Positions 17,083 through 24,501 of a DNA stretch of 64,000 bases are shown piece after piece (the stretch's first letter is position 1; each line of letters opens with the position of its first letter). Below the pieces are notes generated by a model, which was not told the DNA's origin, searched no databases, and saw nothing but the letters and a program-made list of their open reading frames with translations. The stretch spans positions 62,001 to 126,000 of the forward strand of contig NZ_BMMV01000015.1 in assembly GCF_014646115.1 (NCBI RefSeq). Direction: 5' to 3'. Origin of the DNA: Streptomyces camponoticapitis (GTDB lineage Bacteria; Actinomycetota; Actinomycetes; Streptomycetales; Streptomycetaceae). The position numbers were made by a program, and so were the translations under genes.

Positions 17083-19665
17083 TCAGCCGGACGCGGCGAT
17101 CAGCAGCTGTCCGAAGGCGATGCCGCCGTCGTTGGGCGGCAGGAGGCGAGGACGCAGCGCGGTGAAGTCCCTCTCCCCCAGGCCTTGTTGAACCGCTTCG
17201 AGCAGGACGGCGTTCTGGAAGACGCCGCCGCCGAGCGCGACCACTCCGAGCCCGGTCCGGTGCCGGCACAGCTCCGCGAGTTCGACGGTGAGAGCGGCGA
17301 CGGCGGCGTGGAAGCGCGCGGCGATCAGCTCCGGAGGAACGCCCGCGCGTACGTCACGGACCACCGCGTGGATCACCGGCGCGGGATCGGCGACGACGGG
17401 CCCATCGGCACCCGGCGCGGTCGGCCCATCGAGCGCGAAGACGTAGGCGTCTCCCGCGGCCTCGCCCGGCACGGATCTCGCCAGGCCCTCCAGCGCGATC
17501 GCCGCCTCCGCCTCGTACGCCACCTCCTGCCGTACGCCCGCCAGTGACGCCACCGCGTCGAAGAGCCGGCCCATGCTCGATGTCGGCACACAGCCGAAGT
17601 CCGTCCCGAACTGGTGCGCCAGCACGTCGCGTTCCTTGTCGGGGCAGGCGGCCACGGCGGGCAGCTTCCCGTCCCAGTCGATCCCGGCGGCGTGCAGGTG
17701 CGCGAGCGCCATCCGGTACGGCCGCAGCACGCTCGCGTCACCTCCCGCAAGCGGTACGTACGCCAGGTGCGCGGCCCTGCGGTACGACATGTAGTCGGCG
17801 ATCAGCGTCTCGCCGCCCCACACCGCGCCGTCGGGGCCGTGGCCGGTGCCGTCGTAGGCGAAGCCGATGACGCTCTCACCGGGGCCGAGGCCGTGCTCGC
17901 CCAGCACGGACGCGATGTGCGCGTGGTGGTGCTGCACGGTGCGTACCGTCCGGCCGTCGGCATGAGTGCGGGCCCAGGCGCCGGAGCGGTAGCCGGGATG
18001 GGCGTCGGCCACGAGCTGTTCGGGTCGGACGCCGGTCAGCAGCCCGAGATGGGCCGCCGTGCGGGTCAGCGCGTCGACCGTGGAGAGGTCGTCCAAGTCG
18101 CCGATGTGCTGGCTGACCCAGGCGTAGCCGCCCTCGCCGAGCGCGCAGGTGTTCTTCAGGTCGGCGCCGGTGGCGAGCAGCGGCGGGATGTCGAACGGCA
18201 GCGCGAGGGGCAGCGGGGCGTATCCGCGTGATCTCCGTACGGGCAGTTCGGCACCCGCGACGAACCGGCTGACGGAGTCGTCGCACGGCACCTGGATGGG
18301 GCGGTCGTGCCGCAGCCAGGCGTCCACCAGCGGCGCGAGTTCGGTCAGCGCCTTCGTGTCGTCGGTGACGATCGGCTCGCCGGACCGGTTGCCGGACGTC
18401 ATCACGAGCACGTCGGGGCCGGGGCTGTCGTCGCCGATGCCGAAGAGAAGAACGTGCAGCGGGGTGTACGGGAGGAGCACGCCGAGGTCCGGGTTGCCGG
18501 GGGCCACGTCGGCGGCGAGCCCGGCCCCGGCGGCCGGCGCACGGCGCGGCAGCAGCACGATCGGCGCACGCGGGCCGGTGAGGAGCGCCCGCTCGTCGTC
18601 CGTCACCGTCACCAGTTCTTCGGCGACGTCGAGGTTCGCGACCATGACGGCGAAGGGCTTGCCCCCGCGGTGCTTACGGCGCCGCAGTTCGGCGACGGCC
18701 GTCTCGTCACGGGCGTCGCAGGCGAGGTGATAGCCGCCGAGTCCCTTGATCGCGACGATCTTTCCCTCGGCGAGCAACCGCCGTGCCGTGCGAAGCGCCT
18801 GGTCCCCCTCGCGGACCACCTTGCCGTTCGCGGCGACGAGTTCGAGTCGCGGACCGCAGGCATGGCAGGCGATCGGCTGCGCGTGGAAGCGTCGGTCGCG
18901 CGGATCGCCGTACTCCGTGCGGCAGTTGTCGCACATCTCGAACCCGGCCATGGTCGTGGCCGCGCGGTCGTAGGGCAGACCGGTGACGATCGTGAAACGC
19001 GGGCCGCAGTGCGTGCAGGTGATGAAGGGGTGGCGGTACCTGCGGTCGGCCGGGTCGCGCAGTTCGGCCAGACAGTCCCCGCAGGTCGCGGTGTCGGGCG
19101 AGACCAGGGTGCGGACGCGGTCGGCGGCGCTGGACTCCGCGATCACGAACCCCGCTTCCCCGGTGGGCGGTTGGTCCGTCTCGGTCACGGCTTCCACGAC
19201 GGCCAGCGGGGGTGGGTCGGCCCGCAGCCGGCGGCCGAACTCCGCGACCGCTCCGGGGTCGCCCTCCACCTCGGCGACGACGCCGGAGCCGGTGTTGGCC
19301 ACGGAACCGGTGAGCGCGAGTTCGGAGGCGGTGACATGGACGAAGGGGCGGAAGCCCACGCCCTGGACGACCCCGCGCACCTCGAACCGGCGCCGGACAC
19401 GGGGCTGTCGGGCCGGGGTGGCCTCCGGCTCCCCGGTCCCGCTGCCCATCATCTGAAGACCTGACAGCGCTTCGGCCGCCTTCGTCTCGTCGATGATCTC
19501 CATCGCGAAGCCCATGTGCAGCAGGACCCAGTCACCGGCGGCCGGGGGCGAGTCGAGCATGCCGACGTTGATACGGCGCCGGGCGCCCTCCACGTCGACG
19601 AGGGCGAGCTGGTCCGCGTACCCCTCGACGATCTCCACGACTTGCCCGGGGATGCCGAGACACAT
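17083..19665 (-). CDS. hypF: Carbamoyltransferase HypF with an N-terminal HypC domain
   Basis: An 860-residue fusion. Residues 1 to about 75 are a complete HypC (MCLGIPGQVVEIVEG with Cys 2, LLHMGFAME). A short polar linker (about 76-92) leads to normal HypF. That part has an acylphosphatase domain (RGVVQGVGFRPFVHV), two zinc-finger pairs (CGDCLAEL / CTHCGPRF and CDNCRTEY / CHACGPRL), a YrdC-like domain (KGLGGYHLACDA) and a Kae1-like carbamoyltransferase domain with HHHAHIASVLGEHG. Usual HypF is about 750-780 residues. No stop or good internal start separates the two parts. HypF makes carbamoyl-adenylate and loads HypE. The gene starts 2 bp after the protease stop. Confidence 0.93.
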   Translation of the reverse strand: MCLGIPGQVVEIVEGYADQLALVDVEGARRRINVGMLDSPPAAGDWVLLHMGFAMEIIDETKAAEALSGLQMMGSGTGEPEATPARQPRVRRRFEVRGVVQGVGFRPFVHVTASELALTGSVANTGSGVVAEVEGDPGAVAEFGRRLRADPPPLAVVEAVTETDQPPTGEAGFVIAESSAADRVRTLVSPDTATCGDCLAELRDPADRRYRHPFITCTHCGPRFTIVTGLPYDRAATTMAGFEMCDNCRTEYGDPRDRRFHAQPIACHACGPRLELVAANGKVVREGDQALRTARRLLAEGKIVAIKGLGGYHLACDARDETAVAELRRRKHRGGKPFAVMVANLDVAEELVTVTDDERALLTGPRAPIVLLPRRAPAAGAGLAADVAPGNPDLGVLLPYTPLHVLLFGIGDDSPGPDVLVMTSGNRSGEPIVTDDTKALTELAPLVDAWLRHDRPIQVPCDDSVSRFVAGAELPVRRSRGYAPLPLALPFDIPPLLATGADLKNTCALGEGGYAWVSQHIGDLDDLSTVDALTRTAAHLGLLTGVRPEQLVADAHPGYRSGAWARTHADGRTVRTVQHHHAHIASVLGEHGLGPGESVIGFAYDGTGHGPDGAVWGGETLIADYMSYRRAAHLAYVPLAGGDASVLRPYRMALAHLHAAGIDWDGKLPAVAACPDKERDVLAHQFGTDFGCVPTSSMGRLFDAVASLAGVRQEVAYEAEAAIALEGLARSVPGEAAGDAYVFALDGPTAPGADGPVVADPAPVIHAVVRDVRAGVPPELIAARFHAAVAALTVELAELCRHRTGLGVVALGGGVFQNAVLLEAVQQGLGERDFTALRPRLLPPNDGGIAFGQLLIAASG

Positions 19666-19667
19666 GA

Positions 19668-20216
19668 TCAGGACCTCCGGGTCCGGGCGGGTGCGGGTGC
19701 GGCTGTCGCGGGGTCCGCCACGCTTGACGACGGCGTGGGTCTCGCGGCGAGCAGCCGCCGGACCAACGCGCGTACCTCCGCCACCGCTTCGGGGACTGCG
19801 GCGGCGACGGCCTCACTGAGGCCGATGCCCTCCTCGACGTCGGCGGGGGTGCACCCCACAACGTGGGTGTGCGGAAGCGTACCGCCCAGTTGACCCAGAT
19901 TTGCCAGGACAGATACCGGATTCATGCCGTGTGCGTCGAATTCACCCGTCCCGAGGTCGTCCGGGCCCACTTCCAGAACGGTCAGCTCGCCGGGCGCGCC
20001 GCCGCCGGGGCAGGCGTCGACCAGCACGAGCGCGTCGTACCCGTCGAGCAGGTCGTACGCGAGGTGCATCCCCCGGATGCCGTAGTCGACGACCCGGACA
20101 CCGTCGGGAAGCGGCGCCGCCCCGGGTCCGGCGAGCCGGCGTACGACCTCCGGCCCGAAACCGTCGTCGCCGAGAAAGAGATTGCCGATACCGGCAACGA
20201 GCACGCCGCCGCTCAC
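19668..20216 (-). CDS. Hydrogenase maturation protease
   Basis: A 182-residue member of the HyaD/HycI/HoxM family, which clips the C-terminal tail of the nickel-loaded large subunit. Signature features: GIGNLFLGDDGFGPEVV at the N-terminus (metal-sensing acidic residue), LVDACPGGG, and DAHGMNPVSVL containing the conserved His. The substrate is inferred to be HhyL, which has a 22-residue tail after its final conserved His. GTG start at 20214-20216. The last about 25 residues are Ala/Pro/Arg-rich and non-conserved. Confidence 0.92.
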   Translation of the reverse strand: MSGGVLVAGIGNLFLGDDGFGPEVVRRLAGPGAAPLPDGVRVVDYGIRGMHLAYDLLDGYDALVLVDACPGGGAPGELTVLEVGPDDLGTGEFDAHGMNPVSVLANLGQLGGTLPHTHVVGCTPADVEEGIGLSEAVAAAVPEAVAEVRALVRRLLAARPTPSSSVADPATAAPAPARTRRS

Positions 20217-20222
20217 GTCAGG

Positions 20223-20429
20223 TCAGTTCCCGCCGGACTGGAGGTTCGGCGACTCGGGGTCGATGGGCCCGCCGGGTTGGACGGAAGTGTCCGACTTCTT
20301 GCCGGAGCCGCCGGACGGCCGGTCGGCGGGTCCTGCGGACGGCTGGTCCGAGCCGGTGTCGCGCGAGCCCTTCGGCCCGCGCTCGTGCTGCGGTTCCTCG
20401 TCGTGGCGTCCACGAGCCGCGTCAGTCAT
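20223..20429 (-). CDS. Small hydrophilic protein of the hydrogenase operon
   Basis: 68 residues, very polar (Gly/Ser/Asp/Lys/Pro-rich), no hydrophobic segment and no known domain, so probably disordered. Start ATG 20427-20429 has GAGAAGAGGATCCG upstream, a good ribosome site. It sits between the 39-residue membrane peptide and the maturation protease (6-bp gap), which supports it as a real member of the operon. Function unknown. Confidence 0.55.
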   Translation of the reverse strand: MTDAARGRHDEEPQHERGPKGSRDTGSDQPSAGPADRPSGGSGKKSDTSVQPGGPIDPESPNLQSGGN

Positions 20430-20457
20430 CGGATCCTCTTCTCACTCGTGCCGGCGC

Positions 20458-20577
20458 TCACATCGAGCGCATGCGGACGTATCTGCGGATGTCGGGAAGC
20501 GATCGCACGCCGACGGCGACGGCGACCACCGCCATGGCCGCGGCCACACCCGTGGTGATCATTCCGAGGGTTCTCAC
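20458..20577 (-). CDS. 39-residue membrane peptide (DUF6893-like)
   Basis: GTG start at 20575-20577 overlaps the TGA stop of the preceding 500-residue gene (GTGA), with AGGAGAA upstream. The product has one transmembrane helix (about residues 6-24, MITTGVAAAMAVVAVAVGV) followed by a basic tail RSLPDIRRYVRMRSM. It resembles the tiny DUF6893 proteins seen in actinomycete hydrogenase loci. A membrane anchor or small partner of the hydrogenase is conceivable; no function is known. Confidence 0.7.
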   Translation of the reverse strand: MRTLGMITTGVAAAMAVVAVAVGVRSLPDIRRYVRMRSM

Positions 20578-22076
20578 GAGGGGTTCTCCTTCCGGTGTTC
20601 CGGTAAACGGGGGCTGTCGGTGGTATCGGGGACGCCGCCGGCCTGCCGGGGGTCACCGGCGGGAAGCGGTTCCAGTTCGTCGGGGGCGAAGTAGAAGTAG
20701 CGGCCGTACCAGTCGTGCATCTCGGCCGCCGGGTCGTCGACCAGGACGAGGGCGACGTGCACGCCGCCGTCGACGTCCGAGAGCACGGCGGTCACCCGTG
20801 CCACCTGCCCGGCGAAGAAGAGGTCCTGCGCGTCGGCGCGTCGGGACGGATGGACGCGTACGAGGCTGCCCTTGGTGACCGGGACCCCCTCGATGACCAC
20901 AGTGTCGGACTCCGGCGACACGGCGGCGTCGGCCGCCGGGTCCCACCAGGGCGCGCCGCCGGTGTCGAAAGCGGCCGGCTCGGCGTCCCGCAGATCGGCG
21001 AGGGGCGCCGTGGCCCTGGCGCCGGCTCTCGGGACCGGACCGTGGGGGTCGCGGAGAAGGCCGTGGAGCCGCTGGAGGTCCTGCGCCGACATCGTGTCGC
21101 AGCGGTCGATGATCTCGCGGGCCCGTGGGTCGGTGGCCCGCGCCTCCGCCTTCTCCTCGTCCGTCATGGTCATCACGCGGAGGGTGAGGATCTCGTCGAT
21201 CTCGGTGGAGTCGAACAGTGCGCCGGGGCTCTGTTCGGCGATCTCCGGGTGGTCGTAGAGGATGATCGGCGCGCCCAGCACCGTGTCGGTGGAGCCCTTC
21301 GCCCCGGCCAGGACCGGCCAGCACCGGCGCTGCTCACACCGCGCCGCCGCGGGGGCCGCCTCCTGCGACGGCTCGCGCAGGGAGACGAATTCGGCGCCGT
21401 GGGCCTTAAGGAGCAGGTGCGTGCCGATCAGGGAGGCGCGGATCGCGGCGTCCTTGTCGGTGGCGGTCCCGGTGTGTTCGTTGTCCACGGACACCGACAG
21501 CCGCAGGAAGCCGTCGTCCCAGGTCGTACTGGTACGGACGCGGACCGCAAGGGGTTCGCGGCGCCGTACGACACGGCCGACCGTCACACCGTGCTCATCG
21601 GTGAGCGGTTCGGTCTCCTCGCCTCCGGGGACGGTCAGCAGTTCGTCCGTCGAGCCTCCCCGGCCGCTCAACGGGACGGTGCCCGGGTCGAGTTCGCACT
21701 CGACCGCCTCGTCCCAGCTCAGGACCGACACACCGGCCACGTCGAGTTCACCGACGGGAGTGTGCCCGCCGTCCTCGTCGAGCCGCTGCACCTCACGCAC
21801 CTGGAGCTGGAGGAATCTGAGCCGGACGGTCGCCTCCGCGGCGGCCGATGATCCGTCAGAAACCTTCAGCAGGCACTGCGTCGCCATGCCCGGGTCCTCG
21901 GCGAAGCTCCCGGGCGCCGCGTGGGGCGGGCCGAGGACGCCGAACTGCCAGCGTGAGCGGTTCTTGTGGGAGCTGGCCCGGTACGGGTACAGCAAGTAGC
22001 CCTCGTACAGGACCGCGTCGGCGATCGTACGGACATGGTCGAGACCCACCGGGGCGGTGGGCGTCAGGGGGGTCAT
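20574..22076 (-). CDS. Conserved-type protein of the hydrogenase operon, unknown function (500 aa)
   Basis: A 500-residue soluble protein with no recognised catalytic motif. The N-terminus contains DAVLYEGYLLYPYRASSHKN, followed by a beta-rich region (about 60-260), a helical part (about 290-350) and a C-terminal SH3-like/beta-barrel-looking stretch (VTKGSLVRVHPSRRADAQD, then YFYFAPDELEPL). Its ATG overlaps the DUF6084 stop (22073-22076), and its stop overlaps the DUF6893-like start, so it is translationally coupled within the hydrogenase block. A role in assembly or electron transfer of the group 1h enzyme is inferred only from position. Confidence 0.7.
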   Translation of the reverse strand: MTPLTPTAPVGLDHVRTIADAVLYEGYLLYPYRASSHKNRSRWQFGVLGPPHAAPGSFAEDPGMATQCLLKVSDGSSAAAEATVRLRFLQLQVREVQRLDEDGGHTPVGELDVAGVSVLSWDEAVECELDPGTVPLSGRGGSTDELLTVPGGEETEPLTDEHGVTVGRVVRRREPLAVRVRTSTTWDDGFLRLSVSVDNEHTGTATDKDAAIRASLIGTHLLLKAHGAEFVSLREPSQEAAPAAARCEQRRCWPVLAGAKGSTDTVLGAPIILYDHPEIAEQSPGALFDSTEIDEILTLRVMTMTDEEKAEARATDPRAREIIDRCDTMSAQDLQRLHGLLRDPHGPVPRAGARATAPLADLRDAEPAAFDTGGAPWWDPAADAAVSPESDTVVIEGVPVTKGSLVRVHPSRRADAQDLFFAGQVARVTAVLSDVDGGVHVALVLVDDPAAEMHDWYGRYFYFAPDELEPLPAGDPRQAGGVPDTTDSPRLPEHRKENPS

Positions 22077-22765
22077 GTGACCACCTCGCCGATCTCGTCG
22101 GCGGCGGCGCGCGCCCGCGCGTCCGCCAGCACCGTGGTCACCGTCTCGTCCCAGCTGATCAGTCCACGCCGCTCACGGAAGTCCGCGAAGCGGGCGAGGA
22201 CGTCGTGATCGAGCCTGATCCACCCGGAGTTGGGGAAGTGGAAGGCGATCACCTGCCGCCATACGGCCACCGGCAGCTGGTACCGCGCCTCGCAGTCCCA
22301 GGGCACCTGCCGTACGCCGAACCCCGAACCGGCGGCGCCGCCCTTGGTGAAGACGGTGCCCGAGAAGAGCAGGCTCATCGGCACCGTGCCCTCACCCAGC
22401 GCGTGCAGATAGCGGGAGCCGCTGACGTCGAAGTCGTAGGTGCAGGGCAGCGCGAGGTCGACCTCGGTGGAACCGGTGAAGCCCTGCACGGTCGTGTGGC
22501 ACTGCATCCACTGGAACGGCCGCAGGGTGTCGGCCCACCGCTCGCGCTCCCCGAACAGCCCGCGCAGCGCTTCCTGTTCGGCCGGTCCGTAGTGGCGGCG
22601 CTGCGGATCGATACGGACCTGGCAGCGCAGCACGATCGCGTGGATCCGCTCGTCCGTGCCGTCCTCGATGCGCAGCCGCGCGGTGAGCTGCGGGGTGGCG
22701 GTGTACGGCTCGGCGACGATGTCCTGGACGGAGAACTCCAGGCCGGGGGCCGGGGCGCCGCTCAT
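22073..22765 (-). CDS. DUF6084 family protein of the hydrogenase operon
   Basis: A 230-residue protein; ATG 22763-22765 overlaps the DUF5947 stop. It is beta-rich with GLEFSVQDIVAEPYTATPQLTARLRI at the N-terminus, RCQVRIDPQRRHY, and AFHFPNSGWIRLDHDVLARF near the C-terminus. It matches what is known of DUF6084 proteins, which occur with actinobacterial group 1h hydrogenases. No metal-binding motif is obvious. Function unknown; the immunoglobulin-like look suggests an assembly or scaffold role, which is speculation. Confidence 0.72.
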   Translation of the reverse strand: MSGAPAPGLEFSVQDIVAEPYTATPQLTARLRIEDGTDERIHAIVLRCQVRIDPQRRHYGPAEQEALRGLFGERERWADTLRPFQWMQCHTTVQGFTGSTEVDLALPCTYDFDVSGSRYLHALGEGTVPMSLLFSGTVFTKGGAAGSGFGVRQVPWDCEARYQLPVAVWRQVIAFHFPNSGWIRLDHDVLARFADFRERRGLISWDETVTTVLADARARAAADEIGEVVT

Positions 22766-23520
22766 GAGGCCCCGCCGGCGGGCGAGGAGCCGTGCACCGT
22801 CGTCGCGGAAGCGTCCACGGCCGCCGGTACGGATGAGTTCACGGCCGCCGGCACGTAATCCGCGGGCCGGCTGCGGCCCTCGACGTGCTCGAAGAAGGCG
22901 TCCATCGCGGCGTGTGCCTCCTGGCCGCCGTCGAAGCCGCGCCACAACGTGCGCAGTCGCCCGACCAGTTCGTAGCACGCGTCGATCGGCACCAGATGAC
23001 AGGACGCGACCGACTCGCGCCCGCCGCCGCCCCCGCCCGCCGCGGTGCGGCGTACGAGCAGTGCCTCGACATCCGGGCGCAGCACGGCCAGTTCGGGGTT
23101 TGCCTCGACGATGGTCGCCCAGGCGTCGAGGGGCAGTTCCGACTCCGTGGCCCCGGCGGGGCCGGGGTAGAAGGCGATGGTGCGCTCCTGCACGGAGTTG
23201 CGGAACAGGAAGGCCAGCCCCACCGGGATCTGAAGCTCGTCCCAGGTGCGCGCGTCCAACGGGAGCCCGTCGAACCGCAGATACCGGTCAGGGACCGCGC
23301 GGTAGCGCAGCCGCGCGCCCTCGTCGGTGAAGAGGAGATAGCAGGCCCGGCAGCCGCACATCAGACTGCGGCTCTCCAGATTCACCACATGCTGGTGCTC
23401 CTCGCCGATCGGCGCGGCGCACATCTCGCACCGCTCACCGGCGGCCGGCTCGGGCCGATTACGGCTGACCCGCAGCAGCGCGGCGACCGGCGACACGGTG
23501 CGGCCCCGGGGTGCGCTCAT
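22762..23520 (-). CDS. DUF5947 family Cys-rich protein of the hydrogenase operon
   Basis: A 252-residue protein overlapping hhyE by 4 bp at its start (ATGA). The N-terminal part has a metal-binding pattern: CEMC at 31-34, His residues at 42 and 44, then CGCRAC (Cys 55, 57, 60), plus a 'LLFTDEGARLRYRAVPDRYL' segment. This could hold zinc or an iron-sulfur centre. The remainder is a mixed alpha/beta domain with ELQIPVGLAFLFRNS and a polar, poorly conserved C-terminal tail. DUF5947 is found with group 1h hydrogenase structural genes; the function is unknown. Confidence 0.75.
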   Translation of the reverse strand: MSAPRGRTVSPVAALLRVSRNRPEPAAGERCEMCAAPIGEEHQHVVNLESRSLMCGCRACYLLFTDEGARLRYRAVPDRYLRFDGLPLDARTWDELQIPVGLAFLFRNSVQERTIAFYPGPAGATESELPLDAWATIVEANPELAVLRPDVEALLVRRTAAGGGGGGRESVASCHLVPIDACYELVGRLRTLWRGFDGGQEAHAAMDAFFEHVEGRSRPADYVPAAVNSSVPAAVDASATTVHGSSPAGGAS

Positions 23521-24482
23521 GTCGCGACCACGGCCCGGCCCGGTACGGCGACAGAGACGGACGCCCCGTCCGCCAGCAGCGGCAACGGGTCCAGATGCGC
23601 CCCGTCGGCCTCCTCGTCGAGGCAGGCCCCGGCCCGCCGTACGTCGTAGTGCGCGCGGCAGGCGGAGCAGCGCAGCACGCCGTCACCCGCGCCGCCCCCG
23701 AGCCGCCGGGCCAGCGTGGCGCCCTCCATCGGGAGTTCGCACCGGGCGCACCGGTCACGGAAGGCGAACAGGTCGGGGCCGATCCGGCAGGCGACGACCG
23801 GCAGCCCGCCGACGGTGAAGCGCTCGACGCCGCCGGACTCCAGGGCGAGCAGGGCCGGGACTGGCTCCCAGGTCGCGCCCGCGTCACCGGCTCCGGCTTC
23901 CGCTTCGTGCAGCCGGGAGAAGAGGGCGTCCACCGGTACCAGCGGGCCCGCGGCCCCGGCGGCGCTCTCCTCGGCGGGCTCGACCTCGATCGTGGTGATC
24001 TCCGGGGCCGCCGCCTCGATCGCGCCCCGTACGGCGAGTTCCAGGGTGGCGGAGGAGGACGGGCAGCCGTCACAACTGCCCAACAGCCGTAGTTTCACGG
24101 CTCCTTCGTCCGTGACCTCCAGCAGCTCCACGTCGCCGCCGTGCGATCCGAGATACGGCCGTACGCTGTCCAGCGCCTTCTCGACCCGCGTCATCACGCT
24201 GTACGGGTGCAGTCCGTGCACCAGCAGCACGCTCGCCACCAGGTCGTCGGCGGCGATGGCGGCCAGGGTCTCGTCGTCCAGCCGCCCCCGCTCGTGGACG
24301 AGGTCGAGGAGGCGTTCGAGGCCGGCGCCGTAGAAGTCCGTGACGAGCCGCACCAGTTCCTCGCTGCGCTCGCGCGCCACGACGCCGCCGGCCGCGCTGG
24401 CGGCGATCAGGGTGTCGATACGCTCCCCGGTCGCCCGCCACTCCTCGGACCCCGGGGACTGTTCGGCGTGCCGCTCCGTCAT
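23517..24482 (-). CDS. hhyE: HhyE-like iron-sulfur protein: NifU C-terminal domain plus altered Rieske-like domain
   Basis: A 321-residue protein from ATG 24480-24482; GTG at 24507-24509 is an alternative start overlapping the hhyL stop. After a helical N-terminal region (1-90) comes a NifU-like domain (about 95-165) with the cluster motif GSCDGCPSSS (Cys 137, Cys 140). The C-terminal domain (about 205-305) has the layout of a Rieske domain, but the ligand loops read CARCELPMEGA (Cys 245, 248) and CSACRAHYD (Cys 272, 275). Both usual His ligands are therefore absent and four Cys are present. In mycobacteria HhyE is needed to pass electrons from the hydrogenase to the respiratory chain; the same role is inferred here. 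Confidence 0.8.
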   Translation of the reverse strand: MTERHAEQSPGSEEWRATGERIDTLIAASAAGGVVARERSEELVRLVTDFYGAGLERLLDLVHERGRLDDETLAAIAADDLVASVLLVHGLHPYSVMTRVEKALDSVRPYLGSHGGDVELLEVTDEGAVKLRLLGSCDGCPSSSATLELAVRGAIEAAAPEITTIEVEPAEESAAGAAGPLVPVDALFSRLHEAEAGAGDAGATWEPVPALLALESGGVERFTVGGLPVVACRIGPDLFAFRDRCARCELPMEGATLARRLGGGAGDGVLRCSACRAHYDVRRAGACLDEEADGAHLDPLPLLADGASVSVAVPGRAVVAT

Positions 24483-24501
24483 GGCCTGAACGTCAGCCAC
24501 G

